The notes: a model not told the origin generated them from the letters alone. Numbered from the stretch's first letter, positions 1-9,097 are shown. The stretch is 64,000 nt of DNA from CAYPTY01 sp964413935 (GCA_964413935.1 CAYPTY010000003.1:1-64000), one strand, 5' to 3'. Numbers and translations: made by a program.

Positions 1-1
1 C

Positions 2-1072
2 GTTGTTATTCCTGATAGCAGCCCGAACGGAATGTGTACATAAAAGTACTTCTTTAGCAAGTACCCGTTTTCCATCCATACTGGGAACCAGTTTCTGGCT
101 AATTACGCAGGTAAGAACATCTGCAAGTCTGGACCTAACCCTGTTCTGTTCTTCGGTTGGCACCTCCCCAAGAATCCTTTCTATACTTTCCATTGCTGAT
201 GAAGTATGAAGAGTGCCAAAGGTTTTGTGCCCAGAGTCAGTTATCTCCAGGGCGGTCATAATCGTATCCGGGTCACGAAGCTCACCGATCACAATAATAT
301 CAGGATCCTGACGCAGGGCCTGAATTGAACCTTCCTTAAATGAAGGAACATCCCTACCCACTTCTCTGTGGCGAACTACCGATCGAACGGGCTTGTGAAT
401 TAACTCAACAGGAGAAGCAATAATAATAATATGAGAGTCAACGGTTCGATTATTCGCATCAATGATGGTATCGAGTGTGGATGATTTTCCCGAACCGGTA
501 ATCCCGGTGATGAGGGTCATACCATACTTGTAATACTTAAGGCTGAGTGCCCGTGCTACTTCAGGGTGTGTGCCTAACTCCTTAAACGGTCGTATGGTAT
601 TATCAATCTTTCGCATGTTAAGTGCGAGATGCTCAAGGTCGAAATAAAGGTCAGCACGAAATCTTTGATTATTCTTTTCATCTAACTTTAGGCTATAAGA
701 GAAATCAAGATTTTTGTTTTTAATCAGTATTTCGCGCTGACTTGGAAGTACAATGTTATGGAAGAGAAAGTCAGTAGTAATAAAATCAAGGTCGCTGGGA
801 TTCTTGAGAGGTGATTTCTTCCCAAAAATTCGATACCATATTTTTTGGTCACAGCCAGGTCCGCCCATATCAATATCAGAGGCGCCCAGCTTAGCCATTT
901 TTAAGAGAAAGTTTTCCAGATAGCCTTTCAGCTTGGATCGAAATTCATCAGGCTGGGCTTCGATGATTTCTCCCATTTTAATGTGCATATCAACCCCGCG
1001 GACTGCAGTTGGTAACTGATCAGCCAAAGGTTTAATAAGGTCAGAAATGGATTCTGATTTTACCTTTTGCAT
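2..1072 (-). CDS. pilT: Type IV pilus retraction ATPase PilT (3'-truncated by window edge)
   Basis: This is a hexameric secretion ATPase expected to power pilus retraction at the inner membrane. The reading frame starts with ATG at 1072 and is open to the window edge, so about 357 residues are visible and the C-terminus is missing. Visible motifs are Walker A GITGSGKSS near residue 190, a Walker B/Asp box with VIGELRDPD near 260, and the His box FGTLHTSS near 283, in the order typical of PilT/PilU. It is the last visible gene of a minus-strand pilus cluster, 137 bp after the cyclic-nucleotide-binding gene. The N-terminal domain looks somewhat divergent from proteobacterial PilT, so PilT versus PilU cannot be settled. 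Confidence 0.9.
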   Translation of the reverse strand, partial: MQKVKSESISDLIKPLADQLPTAVRGVDMHIKMGEIIEAQPDEFRSKLKGYLENFLLKMAKLGASDIDMGGPGCDQKIWYRIFGKKSPLKNPSDLDFITTDFLFHNIVLPSQREILIKNKNLDFSYSLKLDEKNNQRFRADLYFDLEHLALNMRKIDNTIRPFKELGTHPEVARALSLKYYKYGMTLITGITGSGKSSTLDTIIDANNRTVDSHIIIIASPVELIHKPVRSVVRHREVGRDVPSFKEGSIQALRQDPDIIVIGELRDPDTIMTALEITDSGHKTFGTLHTSSAMESIERILGEVPTEEQNRVRSRLADVLTCVISQKLVPSMDGKRVLAKEVLLCTHSVRAAIRNNN

Positions 1073-1209
1073 CGATTATAGCCTTAAACGTAGATGATAT
1101 ACCAAAATATCAGTATAATGATTTCTAATAATATAATTTGTTACACAATCAATACAAAATACATTATTAGATACGATGCTTCTTTAAGAAGGGTATAAAA
1201 GTGGGGCAA

Positions 1210-1716
1210 TTACCAGTTTGTATCGTTCAATAAACGCTTTTTCAAATTCAGCAGTTGTATATTCATGTTGCTGATCTTTTTTTGCTGAATTTCGATAATA
1301 TTTTTTGTGAATATATTGAACAATTTTTCAGGCTTTTTTCTAAAAAAGCTAAGTGTATCGTAGCGGTCGTATCTTAATAAGGTACAGTCTCCCTCTGCAG
1401 TTACCTTTGCCATACGATTGTTTTTGCTAAACAAAAAGGCTTCCCCAATGAAATTTCCCTCTGATAATGTAGCCAGCTGAATATTGTCTTTCCAAATTGC
1501 AACCTTGCCTTCTGCAATTAAATAAGCTGAATTTACATACTCTGATTCATTCAGTATTACATCACCGGATATAAAACGCTCTTCTTTCCCGACATTCAGG
1601 AAATCCAATACATCCTCGTAGTGAAAATTACTGAGCAGATTAGGGGGTTCCTTGAGAAACCTCTTGATATAATCCGGAAGTAAAGCGCTTGTTGAATTAT
1701 GTAAATCTTCAGTCAT
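1210..1716 (-). CDS. Cyclic-nucleotide-binding domain protein in the pilus cluster
   Basis: A 168-residue single-domain protein with a cyclic-nucleotide-binding (CAP/PKA-regulatory type) fold at about residues 35-150. The phosphate-binding cassette looks intact: G91-E92 in IGEAFLF, then R101 in NRMAKV, which in this family contact the ribose and cyclic phosphate. There is no helix-turn-helix C-terminus; the tail after residue 130 is Lys/Gln-rich and helical, so this is not a CRP-type transcription factor. It lies between pilB (90 bp upstream) and pilT (137 bp downstream) on the same strand, suggesting a ligand-dependent effector of the pilus motors. That role is inferred from position only. 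Confidence 0.8.
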   Translation of the reverse strand: MTEDLHNSTSALLPDYIKRFLKEPPNLLSNFHYEDVLDFLNVGKEERFISGDVILNESEYVNSAYLIAEGKVAIWKDNIQLATLSEGNFIGEAFLFSKNNRMAKVTAEGDCTLLRYDRYDTLSFFRKKPEKLFNIFTKNIIEIQQKKISNMNIQLLNLKKRLLNDTNW

Positions 1717-1806
1717 TGTGTAATGAGTTACCTACTGGCCTTATTAATGCTTAACCAAAAGCCAAATTATGCCAATAAGCTAATATTAATTTCAAGTTAT
1801 TTTAAA

Positions 1807-3582
1807 TTAATCTTCGAGAGTTACCGCGATTATTTCCTCAATCGTGGTTACACCCTCTTTGATTCGCTCTCTTCCTGATCCCCTCAGAGTGAGCATTCCT
1901 TGCTCCATTGCAAGTGCTTTAATTGAACCCTCATCGATATCTCCACCGGAATCAAGAATCATTTGTTTTATTTCTTTTGAGAAAAATAACGCCTCATGTA
2001 TAGCAGCCCTGCCTTTGTACCCAGAACCACTGCATTTTTCACAACCAACGGCTTTATAGAATGTTGCTGTTTCTATTTCTTCGTCGGTAAATCCTAAACC
2101 GCGTGCCATTTCCGGGTGCGGTACAAATACTTCTTTACACTCACTGCATAAACGGCGAATAAGTCGCTGAGCCATTACCAGGTTTACTGCACTCGCTATA
2201 AGGAATGGCTCTACTCCCATTTTAAACAGACGTGAAACTGCAGATGGTGCGTCGTTGGTGTGAAGTGTGGAAAAGGTTAAGTGCCCCGTATTGGCCAGCT
2301 TAATAGCAATTTCAGCAGTTTTCAAATCCCGGATCTCCCCTACCAGAACAATGTCAGGGTCATGACGAAGAATACCTCTGATCGATTGATCGAAGGTCAT
2401 GTGATGACTGATCTTGAGCTGCCTTGCACCTTCTATAATGTATTCCACCGGTTCCTCAATAGTGAGCACATTCTTGGTAGGATCAATTACATAGTAGAGT
2501 GCAGCTACAAGAGTGGTTGATTTACCTGAACCCGTTGGACCGGTAATGATTACGATACCTGATGGCTGCTGAATCGATTTTACAAAATTATCTTTTGCAA
2601 CTTTTTGAAGACCGAGTTTATCAAGGTCACGAATCACTTTACGGTCATCCAGAACCCGGATTACAATAGACTCAAATTTACGATCATACTGTTCGCCGAC
2701 AATTGGCATAATAGATACCCGATAACGAATACCTGTACTATCAATTTGCCTTTGAATAAAGCCATCCTGAGAAGCATCCCGTTCAAAGCGATCCACATTT
2801 CTTGTCTTGTCTTTTATAACGGCTGAGATGGCTTCCGGCTTAACATTCTTTTGCTGGTACCAAAGCTGAAGTTTACCATCTAACCTAAAACGAATGTCGG
2901 TTGTAGTTGGGCCTGACGGAATAATATGCAAATCCGATACTCCCTGCCGAACGGCCTCAACAAGCATACCTTCAACGAGGGAGTTAAGCATAGATTGATT
3001 GATTTCAGCATCAATCTCTTCCTCATTGACATCCTCTTCAGGTGCCTCGATATCTTGTTCCTCGAAGTCAATTTCTTCGAGGAGATCGAGAAACTCATTT
3101 TTTTGCTCATAAACCTGATTCAAGACTTCTTCAATCAACTCATACCGGCAGTAAACAAGCTCCATCTGCCGGAAATTGAATTTGTTGATTACTGTTTGAA
3201 GTCTCGGATCTGATGGATCGGCAGCGGCAACCGTTAGTGATCCATTAGTTTTGGCAAAGGGTAAAGCTTTCTGGTGAACCAGTTCTTCTATTATGTCTTC
3301 GGGTAGCTCTTCAATATTTTTCCGGACCGCTTCAACAACTTCCTCAGGAACCGCTTCAACATCCTCCATGATTTCCCGAAATGCATATATAGATGCAATC
3401 TCACGAAGTATGGTATGCCTGTTGAGCCCAACATCCTGATATAAGATTTGCCCAAGCCGTCGGTTCGAGTTTTCCGGCTCTTCCTCAAGTATAGCCAGAG
3501 CCTGCTGTAGCTGATCGTCTGTGATCACGCCCTGGCTTACAAGGATATCCCCGATATGTCTTCGAATGTTGACTTTACCCAT
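1807..3582 (-). CDS. pilB: Type IV pilus assembly ATPase PilB (GspE family)
   Basis: The 591-residue extension ATPase drives pilin polymerisation from the cytoplasmic face. An N-terminal GspE/MshEN-type domain (about residues 5-165) is followed by a very acidic linker (about 163-195) and the ATPase core. The core has Walker A GPTGSGKS at 348-355, Walker B with IVLVGEIRD at 411-419, and His box STLHTND near 438. A zinc-binding pair CSEC (479-482) and CEKC (514-517) is typical of GspE/PilB. The ATG start is preceded by the pilC stop 28 bp away, so the two are probably co-transcribed. The identification is secure; the acidic linker is longer than I expect for the family. Confidence 0.95.
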   Translation of the reverse strand: MGKVNIRRHIGDILVSQGVITDDQLQQALAILEEEPENSNRRLGQILYQDVGLNRHTILREIASIYAFREIMEDVEAVPEEVVEAVRKNIEELPEDIIEELVHQKALPFAKTNGSLTVAAADPSDPRLQTVINKFNFRQMELVYCRYELIEEVLNQVYEQKNEFLDLLEEIDFEEQDIEAPEEDVNEEEIDAEINQSMLNSLVEGMLVEAVRQGVSDLHIIPSGPTTTDIRFRLDGKLQLWYQQKNVKPEAISAVIKDKTRNVDRFERDASQDGFIQRQIDSTGIRYRVSIMPIVGEQYDRKFESIVIRVLDDRKVIRDLDKLGLQKVAKDNFVKSIQQPSGIVIITGPTGSGKSTTLVAALYYVIDPTKNVLTIEEPVEYIIEGARQLKISHHMTFDQSIRGILRHDPDIVLVGEIRDLKTAEIAIKLANTGHLTFSTLHTNDAPSAVSRLFKMGVEPFLIASAVNLVMAQRLIRRLCSECKEVFVPHPEMARGLGFTDEEIETATFYKAVGCEKCSGSGYKGRAAIHEALFFSKEIKQMILDSGGDIDEGSIKALAMEQGMLTLRGSGRERIKEGVTTIEEIIAVTLED

Positions 3583-3610
3583 CTTGGGAAAATTCTTATT
3601 GAGCTAGGAT

Positions 3611-4939
3611 TTAATTCGGCTTGATTACAGCTGCCTCGGATGATACAATGGTAATTGAAATCAATGCAATCATAATAAAAAGGTTTATAAAGAGGTTAAT
3701 GATATCAATTACTGATTGCATCTTATGTGTGGTCTGCAGCTCGTAATATTCAGCTAATTGCTTTGCATTTTCTCTGAGCGAACCGGATTCGGCACCCAGT
3801 CTGAACCGGCTTATTGCAGTACGCGTAAATATATTTGTAGCTTCGAGAGATTCAATCAGGCCGGCTCCATCCTTGAGCATCATTTTAATAGCCACTTCTT
3901 TGATCTGCTTCTCCATATACTTATTTCGGCATGCTTCTGCAGCTACTTTTATAACTTCGATATTCTGCCCTGAGCCGCTGTATAGCGTGTAAAATACCCG
4001 GGAAAAAATTTCAATACTGGTTTTATGCAGCAGATCCCCGATTACAGGTATATGGATGATATATTTATCAATCAGCAGTTTACCTCTAGCGGTTTTTGCA
4101 AAATAAAACATGCCAATTATTGGGATTGTAATTCCCATCAAAATAAAGATCCAGTTATCCCTTAGCCAGTAACTAAGATCAAGTGTTGTCTGGGTCATTG
4201 GTGGAAGAGTGATATCCATCTCCACAAAAAGCTCTGCTGTACTTGGAAATATATATCCTACGTAAAAAAGAACTACCCCAATTACGGCGAGAACCGTAAC
4301 TGCAGGCATCATGAGTGATCTTTTCAGATTCTTTTTGAATTCAGCATCTCTTTCCAGGAACTTAGCGGTTGACTCAAAAACCAACGCCATGTTACCTGAT
4401 GTTGAGGCTACACTAAGCATATAAGAAGCAAACTTACCAAAGACTTTCTCATGCTTACCATATACATCATTCCCCTCCTTACCATCCTTCAAATCCTTTT
4501 GAATGGTTTTAAGAACATCCTTCATTCTTTTGTTGGCCGTATCTTCAATTAGAAGGTTAAGTATTTCATCAAAGGTAAGCTGTTGCCGTAGCAGGTCGGC
4601 TGATAGCTTGATAAAAGACACCACTTCAGCAAGAGGCACGCCACCTTTGAGATCAAAAAGTTGCTTGTTAATTGAGACAACTTTAAATCCTAATTTAACA
4701 AGCGCTCTTTCCAGTTCCTCTTTGGAATAAGCATCTTGTTGCCCTTTAATTTTCTGTTTACCCTGCCGGGTTACTACGTAATTATAGGTATATTTCTGAT
4801 CAACAGCCTGAACCTTCAGACCATTTGCTTTGGTGAGGCGATCAACCTTAAGCTGGGCTTCCTTTTTGTTGTCTGCTTCGAACTCAGTTTGTATGAGTTT
4901 ACCTGCCTGTGATACTGCCTTGAGTCTGAATTGTGCCAT
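3611..4939 (-). CDS. pilC: Type IV pilus inner-membrane platform protein PilC (GspF family)
   Basis: This polytopic platform protein couples PilB/PilT to pilin addition and removal. I start it at the ATG at 4939 (MAQFRLKAV...), because the family begins with this short beta-rich motif. A further in-frame extension to 4990 adds an unlikely hydrophobic stretch and would overlap the upstream pilin gene. From this start the protein is 442 residues. It has the two cytoplasmic GspF repeats, the first including LRQQLTFDEILNLL, and three hydrophobic segments near 205-235, 255-280 and 410-435. It sits between the second pilin gene and pilB on the minus strand. Confidence 0.92.
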   Translation of the reverse strand: MAQFRLKAVSQAGKLIQTEFEADNKKEAQLKVDRLTKANGLKVQAVDQKYTYNYVVTRQGKQKIKGQQDAYSKEELERALVKLGFKVVSINKQLFDLKGGVPLAEVVSFIKLSADLLRQQLTFDEILNLLIEDTANKRMKDVLKTIQKDLKDGKEGNDVYGKHEKVFGKFASYMLSVASTSGNMALVFESTAKFLERDAEFKKNLKRSLMMPAVTVLAVIGVVLFYVGYIFPSTAELFVEMDITLPPMTQTTLDLSYWLRDNWIFILMGITIPIIGMFYFAKTARGKLLIDKYIIHIPVIGDLLHKTSIEIFSRVFYTLYSGSGQNIEVIKVAAEACRNKYMEKQIKEVAIKMMLKDGAGLIESLEATNIFTRTAISRFRLGAESGSLRENAKQLAEYYELQTTHKMQSVIDIINLFINLFIMIALISITIVSSEAAVIKPN

Positions 4940-4980
4940 GCAAATGAGATATGATTTTGATAACAGAATTAATAATAAAT

Positions 4981-5346
4981 CTACTGCCAAACAAGTCTGT
5001 CAGCATAAATTTCAGCCACTACTATATTAGGCCCCTCAGCAGGAATACCGGTTAAGGTGAAAGATGTAACGGTTCGGTTACTTATGGAATAGCTTCCATT
5101 CTCATTGACAGAATCCAGCTGCACATGTGTTAATGTTATGTTAGTGAAAGAATTACTGCCGCCGCCCATCATGCTGTGCTTGTTATAATAGCCCTGAGCA
5201 AGCGAAGCTGCGGTTAGTATATCCTGTCGCACTGCATCCTCAAAAGCCTGATCAGTGAGTGAATTCATGGTATTAATGGCCACGACGGTCATAATACCAG
5301 CTATCACCGTAACAAGAATCAACAGTAAAAGTTGCTGCTGTCCCAT
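4981..5346 (-). CDS. Atypical type IV pilin-like protein (second pilin)
   Basis: A 121-residue protein beginning MGQQQLLLLILVTVIAG, followed by a hydrophobic helix to about residue 26, then AFEDAVRQDILTAASLAQGYY and a Gly-rich turn (MMGGGS). The layout (very short leader, one N-terminal hydrophobic helix, amphipathic extension, small beta-rich head) matches a type IV pilin. The shared N-terminus with the neighbouring gene and the pilC/pilB/pilT neighbours support this. It lacks a canonical class III site: Gly is at position 2, but the residue expected to be Glu at +5 is Leu. A terminator lies between it and the first pilin gene, so it is probably made in smaller amount. It could be a minor pilin or pseudopilin. 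Confidence 0.75.
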   Translation of the reverse strand: MGQQQLLLLILVTVIAGIMTVVAINTMNSLTDQAFEDAVRQDILTAASLAQGYYNKHSMMGGGSNSFTNITLTHVQLDSVNENGSYSISNRTVTSFTLTGIPAEGPNIVVAEIYADRLVWQ

Positions 5347-5361
5347 ATCTCAACCCCATTA

Positions 5362-5913
5362 TTACAGGATAATATTAAAAAAAAAAGCCCCGAATAATCC
5401 CGGAGCTTTTTCAAAGTCTAAGGTAAGCTTAGTNNNNNNNNNNNNNNNNNNNNNNNNNNNNNNNNNNNNNNNNNNNNNNNNNNNNNNNNNNNNNNNNNNN
5501 NNNNNNNNNNNNNNNNNNNNNNNNNNNNNNNNNGCTGCTGTTGATGCAAAAGTAATTGGTGGTGTCAGTGCACTTGCTGGATGTGCAGTAACAGTAAATT
5601 CACCTGCTGCACCTCCGGAAATGATATACAGACCGTTTTGATTGATTGCTCTGTCGGCTGCAGTATTAAGTGAATCAGCTGCAAAAGCAATGTCACGGAA
5701 AGTAATGTTGGCGAAATCCTGTCCACCGCCACCAAGCATTTCTGGTTTAATGTAGTATCCCTGAGCAGAAGCAGCGATAGAAGCGATGTCCTGACGAACG
5801 GCATCTACGTTTGCAGAATCGGCTGCACTAGAGAAAGTGTTAATCGCTACTACAGTAGCAATACCTACGATGATTGTAACTAAGATTACAAGAAGTAATT
5901 GTTGTTGACCCAT
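5362..5913 (-). CDS. Atypical major pilin-like protein, interrupted by an assembly gap
   Basis: The N-terminal 126 residues, beginning MGQQQLLLVILVTIIVG, parallel the downstream pilin: hydrophobic helix, VDAVRQDIASIAASAQGYY, then a Gly-rich MLGGGGQDF segment. A Shine-Dalgarno AGGAG lies seven bases before the ATG, rare in this window and consistent with strong expression. The gene runs into a 100-N gap at 5434-5533, so the true C-terminus and frame are unknown. The residues drawn after the gap read through a rho-independent terminator (5376-5412), which is implausible. The other two frames have stops within about 15 bases of the gap edge, so the real end is probably near 5420-5433. The printed end coordinate is therefore nominal. 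Confidence 0.7.
   Translation of the reverse strand: MGQQQLLLVILVTIIVGIATVVAINTFSSAADSANVDAVRQDIASIAASAQGYYIKPEMLGGGGQDFANITFRDIAFAADSLNTAADRAINQNGLYIISGGAAGEFTVTAHPASALTPPITFASTAXXXXXXXXXXXXXXXXXXXXXXXXXXXXXXXXXXTKLTLDFEKAPGLFGAFFFNIIL
5376..5412 (-). terminator. Rho-independent terminator between the two pilin genes
   Basis: On the minus strand an 11-bp stem (arms 5382-5392 and 5401-5411, one G-U pair) encloses an 8-base loop and runs into a U-tract. It lies after the first pilin gene and before the second, so it should leave the first pilin transcript abundant and allow only read-through into the second pilin and pilC. Confidence 0.8.
5434..5533. other. Scaffold gap of 100 N inside the major pilin gene
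   Basis: Exactly 100 N, the usual placeholder for a gap of unknown size. It removes the 3' part of the first pilin gene and could hide additional sequence, including another pilin copy. Confidence 0.98.
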
Positions 5914-5919
5914 GATGAT

Positions 5920-5924
5920 CTCCT
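5920..5924 (-). promoter_or_regulatory. Shine-Dalgarno site AGGAG of the major pilin gene
   Basis: AGGAG lies six bases before the pilin ATG at 5913 on the minus strand. Most starts in this window have no such site, so it supports both this start and strong translation. The rest of 5925-6204 is AT-rich, divergent between the pilin and MFS genes, and shows no promoter I can name. Confidence 0.65.
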
Positions 5925-6204
5925 AAGTCGGATTGTTTTTTGTTTGTGATTTAGTACAAATTTTGGGAATTGAGCTGAAAAAGAAAATTAGAATAACTTA
6001 TACTTTTTCAGGTATGATCAGATTCATCATAAAAATGAGGCTAATGCATACGTCTGTGTTACAAAATTTATGACAAAATACTCTTTTTCAAAACAACAGC
6101 ATAAAATGCTGTTTACATTAAATAATGTCAATTGACGAGCAATTAACACTATATTCGCCGCAGGCATGCATTAATGCTGCATTAAGACCTCTTATCGTCA
6201 TTTG

Positions 6205-7419
6205 ATGAATATTTCTAAATGGACCCCATACTATATTATATTTTCTTTATGGTTGCTTGTTTTTGCTTCCAGCAGCCAGGTGATGATTATATCGCCCATC
6301 CTTCCGAGAATTGGTGAACAACTTAGTGCCGATCAGTCTTTACTTGGCTGGCTGGTTACAGCCTATGCCAGTATGCTTGGACTTTTTGCAATTATAATCG
6401 GGCCCATTTCAGATCGAATCGGACGCAGAAAAATCCTTTTGCTGGGCACTTCGGGTATGGCGATTTCACTTTTACTGCATGCCATTGCATTTGATTTCTG
6501 GTCTCTTCTGATCTTCAGGGCCCTCTCGGGTATGGCTGGTGGTGTGCTGAGCGGAGTTGCTGTAGCTTATGTCGGCGATTATTTTCCCTATGAAAAAAGA
6601 GGGTGGGCAAACGGATGGATAATGAGCGGTATTGCGATGGGACAAATTATCGGGATTCCACTGGGTACTGTTCTTGCTGAATCATTTGGGTATAAAATTC
6701 CATTTGTAGCATTTGGCGTTCTGATGGTTATGGCTTTTGTACTTATCCTACTCACTGTTCCTCAGCCAGAAGTAAATCTCAGTGAAGAAAAAGTTTCCTT
6801 CAGATCTGTTATCAGAAACTATCTTGTACTCATAAAAAGAAGAGAGGTACAGGCAGTTGCTTTTTCCTATACCCTTATGTTTCTGAGTATATCGGTGTTC
6901 ATTGTGTATCTGCCAGCCTGGATTGAATCCAGATTTAATGTAGGTGGTAATGTTATTGCATCCATTTTTCTGGTAGGAGGCGTAGCAAATGTTTTATCCG
7001 GGCCACAGGCAGGAAAACTTTCAGACAAACTGGGTAGAAAAAATATCATCATTACTTCTTGCCTTGGGCTATTTCTTCTCTTGGGCAGCACCCCTTATCT
7101 CATGGTCAAATTTTGGGTAGCCTATCCCCTTTTCTTTTTTGTTATGGTTCTTATTGCAATGAGAATCAGCCCTTTTCAGGCTTTGTCAAGTGAGTTGGTG
7201 AATGCCGATAAGCGCGGTACTCTGATGAGTCTGCTCATATCCATTGGGCAAATCGGGAATGCAATTGGTGGAGGTATTGCAGGCCCACTATATGAAAGTA
7301 GCGGATACTCAGGTAATGCTTTTTTAAGTGCTTTTACTATGCTGCTTATGGCTTTTATAGTCTGGAAATATGTTCCTGAACCAGATCTTAAAAAAAGATT
7401 AGAATTTAATATTGATTAA
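6205..7419 (+). CDS. Major facilitator superfamily transporter
   Basis: A 404-residue MFS permease with about twelve hydrophobic segments in two halves around a charged loop near residues 190-215. The MFS signature after TM2 is visible as GPISDRIGRRKIL near residues 70-82, and a related GKLSDKLGRKN stands in the second half. I use the ATG at 6205 (MNISKW...); a TTG directly before it is less likely. It resembles drug- or sugar-efflux MFS proteins (DHA1-like), but the substrate cannot be read from sequence. It is a single gene, divergent from the pilin cluster. Confidence 0.85.
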   Translation: MNISKWTPYYIIFSLWLLVFASSSQVMIISPILPRIGEQLSADQSLLGWLVTAYASMLGLFAIIIGPISDRIGRRKILLLGTSGMAISLLLHAIAFDFWSLLIFRALSGMAGGVLSGVAVAYVGDYFPYEKRGWANGWIMSGIAMGQIIGIPLGTVLAESFGYKIPFVAFGVLMVMAFVLILLTVPQPEVNLSEEKVSFRSVIRNYLVLIKRREVQAVAFSYTLMFLSISVFIVYLPAWIESRFNVGGNVIASIFLVGGVANVLSGPQAGKLSDKLGRKNIIITSCLGLFLLLGSTPYLMVKFWVAYPLFFFVMVLIAMRISPFQALSSELVNADKRGTLMSLLISIGQIGNAIGGGIAGPLYESSGYSGNAFLSAFTMLLMAFIVWKYVPEPDLKKRLEFNID

Positions 7420-7512
7420 TTTCTTTGTATAAATAGTATATTCTTAATTGTAAATGTAACAAACCGGCTATTACAGCCTTTTGAAATAGGTCTTTCAACA
7501 ATATCATCGGCT

Positions 7513-8982
7513 ATGGAAAGAACAAAACTTCGCTTATTCGCAATTATCCCCTTGCTACTGGTTTTGGTAAGCTGTGGGACATCTGATGAGGAGGGAGTCA
7601 TCATACAAGGACTGGTTACAAACAATGATACCGGGACTCCGCTTGTTGATGCAATCGTTCAGATTACCTCACCCGCTGAAATAGCGGGTAGCTTCGTTCG
7701 AACAGATACTACAGGCCGTTTTACCTTTGATAATATTAATGTGTCGACCGTAACCGATATTGAGTTCACGGTTTCATTAACAGATTTTCAACAATTAGTT
7801 AGAACGGTAACGGTCACTCCCGGGCAAAATGTAACGGTTAATTTTCAGCTTATACCGGAAGGCAGTGATGATGACGATGGAGGCGGCGGGACAGGCGATG
7901 ATGATGTCGTAGAAGGTCCACCGGAAAAACCTGCTTCCATTATTCTGCTCAGTGTGTCAAATCCGGAAATTAATATCAGAGGCACAGGCGGAATCGTTAA
8001 CTCGATTCTGGCATTTCAGGTTGTTGATTCAGCTGGCCGCGCATTGGATCTCAGCAATCCTGTTGATGTTTCTTTTAACATCATTCAGGGACCAGGGGGC
8101 GGTGAAGCGGTTACTCCTGATGTGGTAGCCACTAACGATGAAGGAAAAGCAATTACCTCGCTCATTTCCGGTGATATAGCAGGTGTGGTTAAACTGGAAG
8201 CCAAAGTTGAATTGGACGGAGGCAGTATCATTCGATCCACCCCTATTCTGATAGCGATCAGCGGCGGTTTCCCTGATCCTGACAGGTTCTTTGTAGCTGC
8301 AGTTGACTATAATGTTGAAGGTTTTGGATTAATACCGGGATCAGGTTCAACAGATTTCAGGTACCAGATCACTGCAAGTGTGGGTGATGAATTTGGAAAT
8401 CCTGTTAAAGCAGGAACTGCTGTAGATTTCAGAACCAGACATGGCGGTATTATTCAGGGCTCAGCTGTAACGGATGAAGAAGGACTTGCTACAGTTATCC
8501 TTCGACCTGATGGTAGTCAGCCTACCAGTTCACCAAGAGGTATCGGTTTTATCGAAGTTGAGGCCAAAACGATTGATGAGAATGATCAGCCACGAATTGC
8601 AAATCTTGATATGCTTTTTACCACAAGAAGGGCGCTCATCGATATAGATCCAGCCACAGTAAACATTGAAGCTAATGGTTCACAAACCTTTACAGTCACC
8701 GTTACTGACCTAAATGGTTACCCAATGGCAGCTGGTACTACTATCGTGGCTCAGGTGCCTGAAGGCCTCGAAATACCAGATGCAGTCATTGAGCTTGCTG
8801 ATTATTTTGATCCAGGACCTGGCCGCACTGAATTTACCTTTGTGGTATCTGATATTGATGACGAAAACAGCGATGAAAAAGCCACAACATTTACGATTGT
8901 GGTAACGACTCCAAGCGCAGCGGAAACCATTCTCTCTATTACGGGTACTCGCGCAAAGTCTACATATACTTTCAACGAGTAA
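7513..8982 (+). CDS. Secreted lipoprotein with carboxypeptidase-regulatory-like and Ig-like domains
   Basis: A 489-residue surface protein. A signal peptide ends in the lipobox LVSC (Cys near residue 21). A carboxypeptidase-regulatory-like beta domain follows at about 30-115 (GLVTNNDTGTPLVDAIV...). An acidic/glycine linker (SDDDDGGGGTGDDD) leads to tandem Ig-like/Big1-type domains to the end, with the repeated theme of an added-value DEEG...A segment (TNDEGKAITSL, TDEEGLATVIL). No catalytic motif is visible. The role is probably adhesion or a structural function at the outer membrane. A strong terminator follows directly, so it is the end of its transcript. Confidence 0.75.
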   Translation: MERTKLRLFAIIPLLLVLVSCGTSDEEGVIIQGLVTNNDTGTPLVDAIVQITSPAEIAGSFVRTDTTGRFTFDNINVSTVTDIEFTVSLTDFQQLVRTVTVTPGQNVTVNFQLIPEGSDDDDGGGGTGDDDVVEGPPEKPASIILLSVSNPEINIRGTGGIVNSILAFQVVDSAGRALDLSNPVDVSFNIIQGPGGGEAVTPDVVATNDEGKAITSLISGDIAGVVKLEAKVELDGGSIIRSTPILIAISGGFPDPDRFFVAAVDYNVEGFGLIPGSGSTDFRYQITASVGDEFGNPVKAGTAVDFRTRHGGIIQGSAVTDEEGLATVILRPDGSQPTSSPRGIGFIEVEAKTIDENDQPRIANLDMLFTTRRALIDIDPATVNIEANGSQTFTVTVTDLNGYPMAAGTTIVAQVPEGLEIPDAVIELADYFDPGPGRTEFTFVVSDIDDENSDEKATTFTIVVTTPSAAETILSITGTRAKSTYTFNE

Positions 8983-9001
8983 TCTATTTTCACGTAACTA
9001 T

Positions 9002-9030
9002 AAAAGCCGCCCGAATGGCGGCTTTTTTTA
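9002..9030 (+). terminator. Rho-independent terminator after the Ig-like lipoprotein gene
   Basis: A perfect 10-bp stem (AAAAGCCGCC at 9002-9011 with its complement at 9017-9026), a 5-base loop and a run of seven T. It is 20 bp after the upstream stop codon. Confidence 0.92.
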
Positions 9031-9097
9031 TTTACGCTCTTTTATAAGAAGGTTGAGAGCATTAATTTTGCGCACCAACAATTCAGATTCATTATCT

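Noticed and set aside
4940..4990. An N-terminal extension of PilC starting upstream of 4939
   Set aside because: It adds residues unlike the family and overlaps the pilin gene's 3' end; the GspF fold starts at the Met encoded at 4939.
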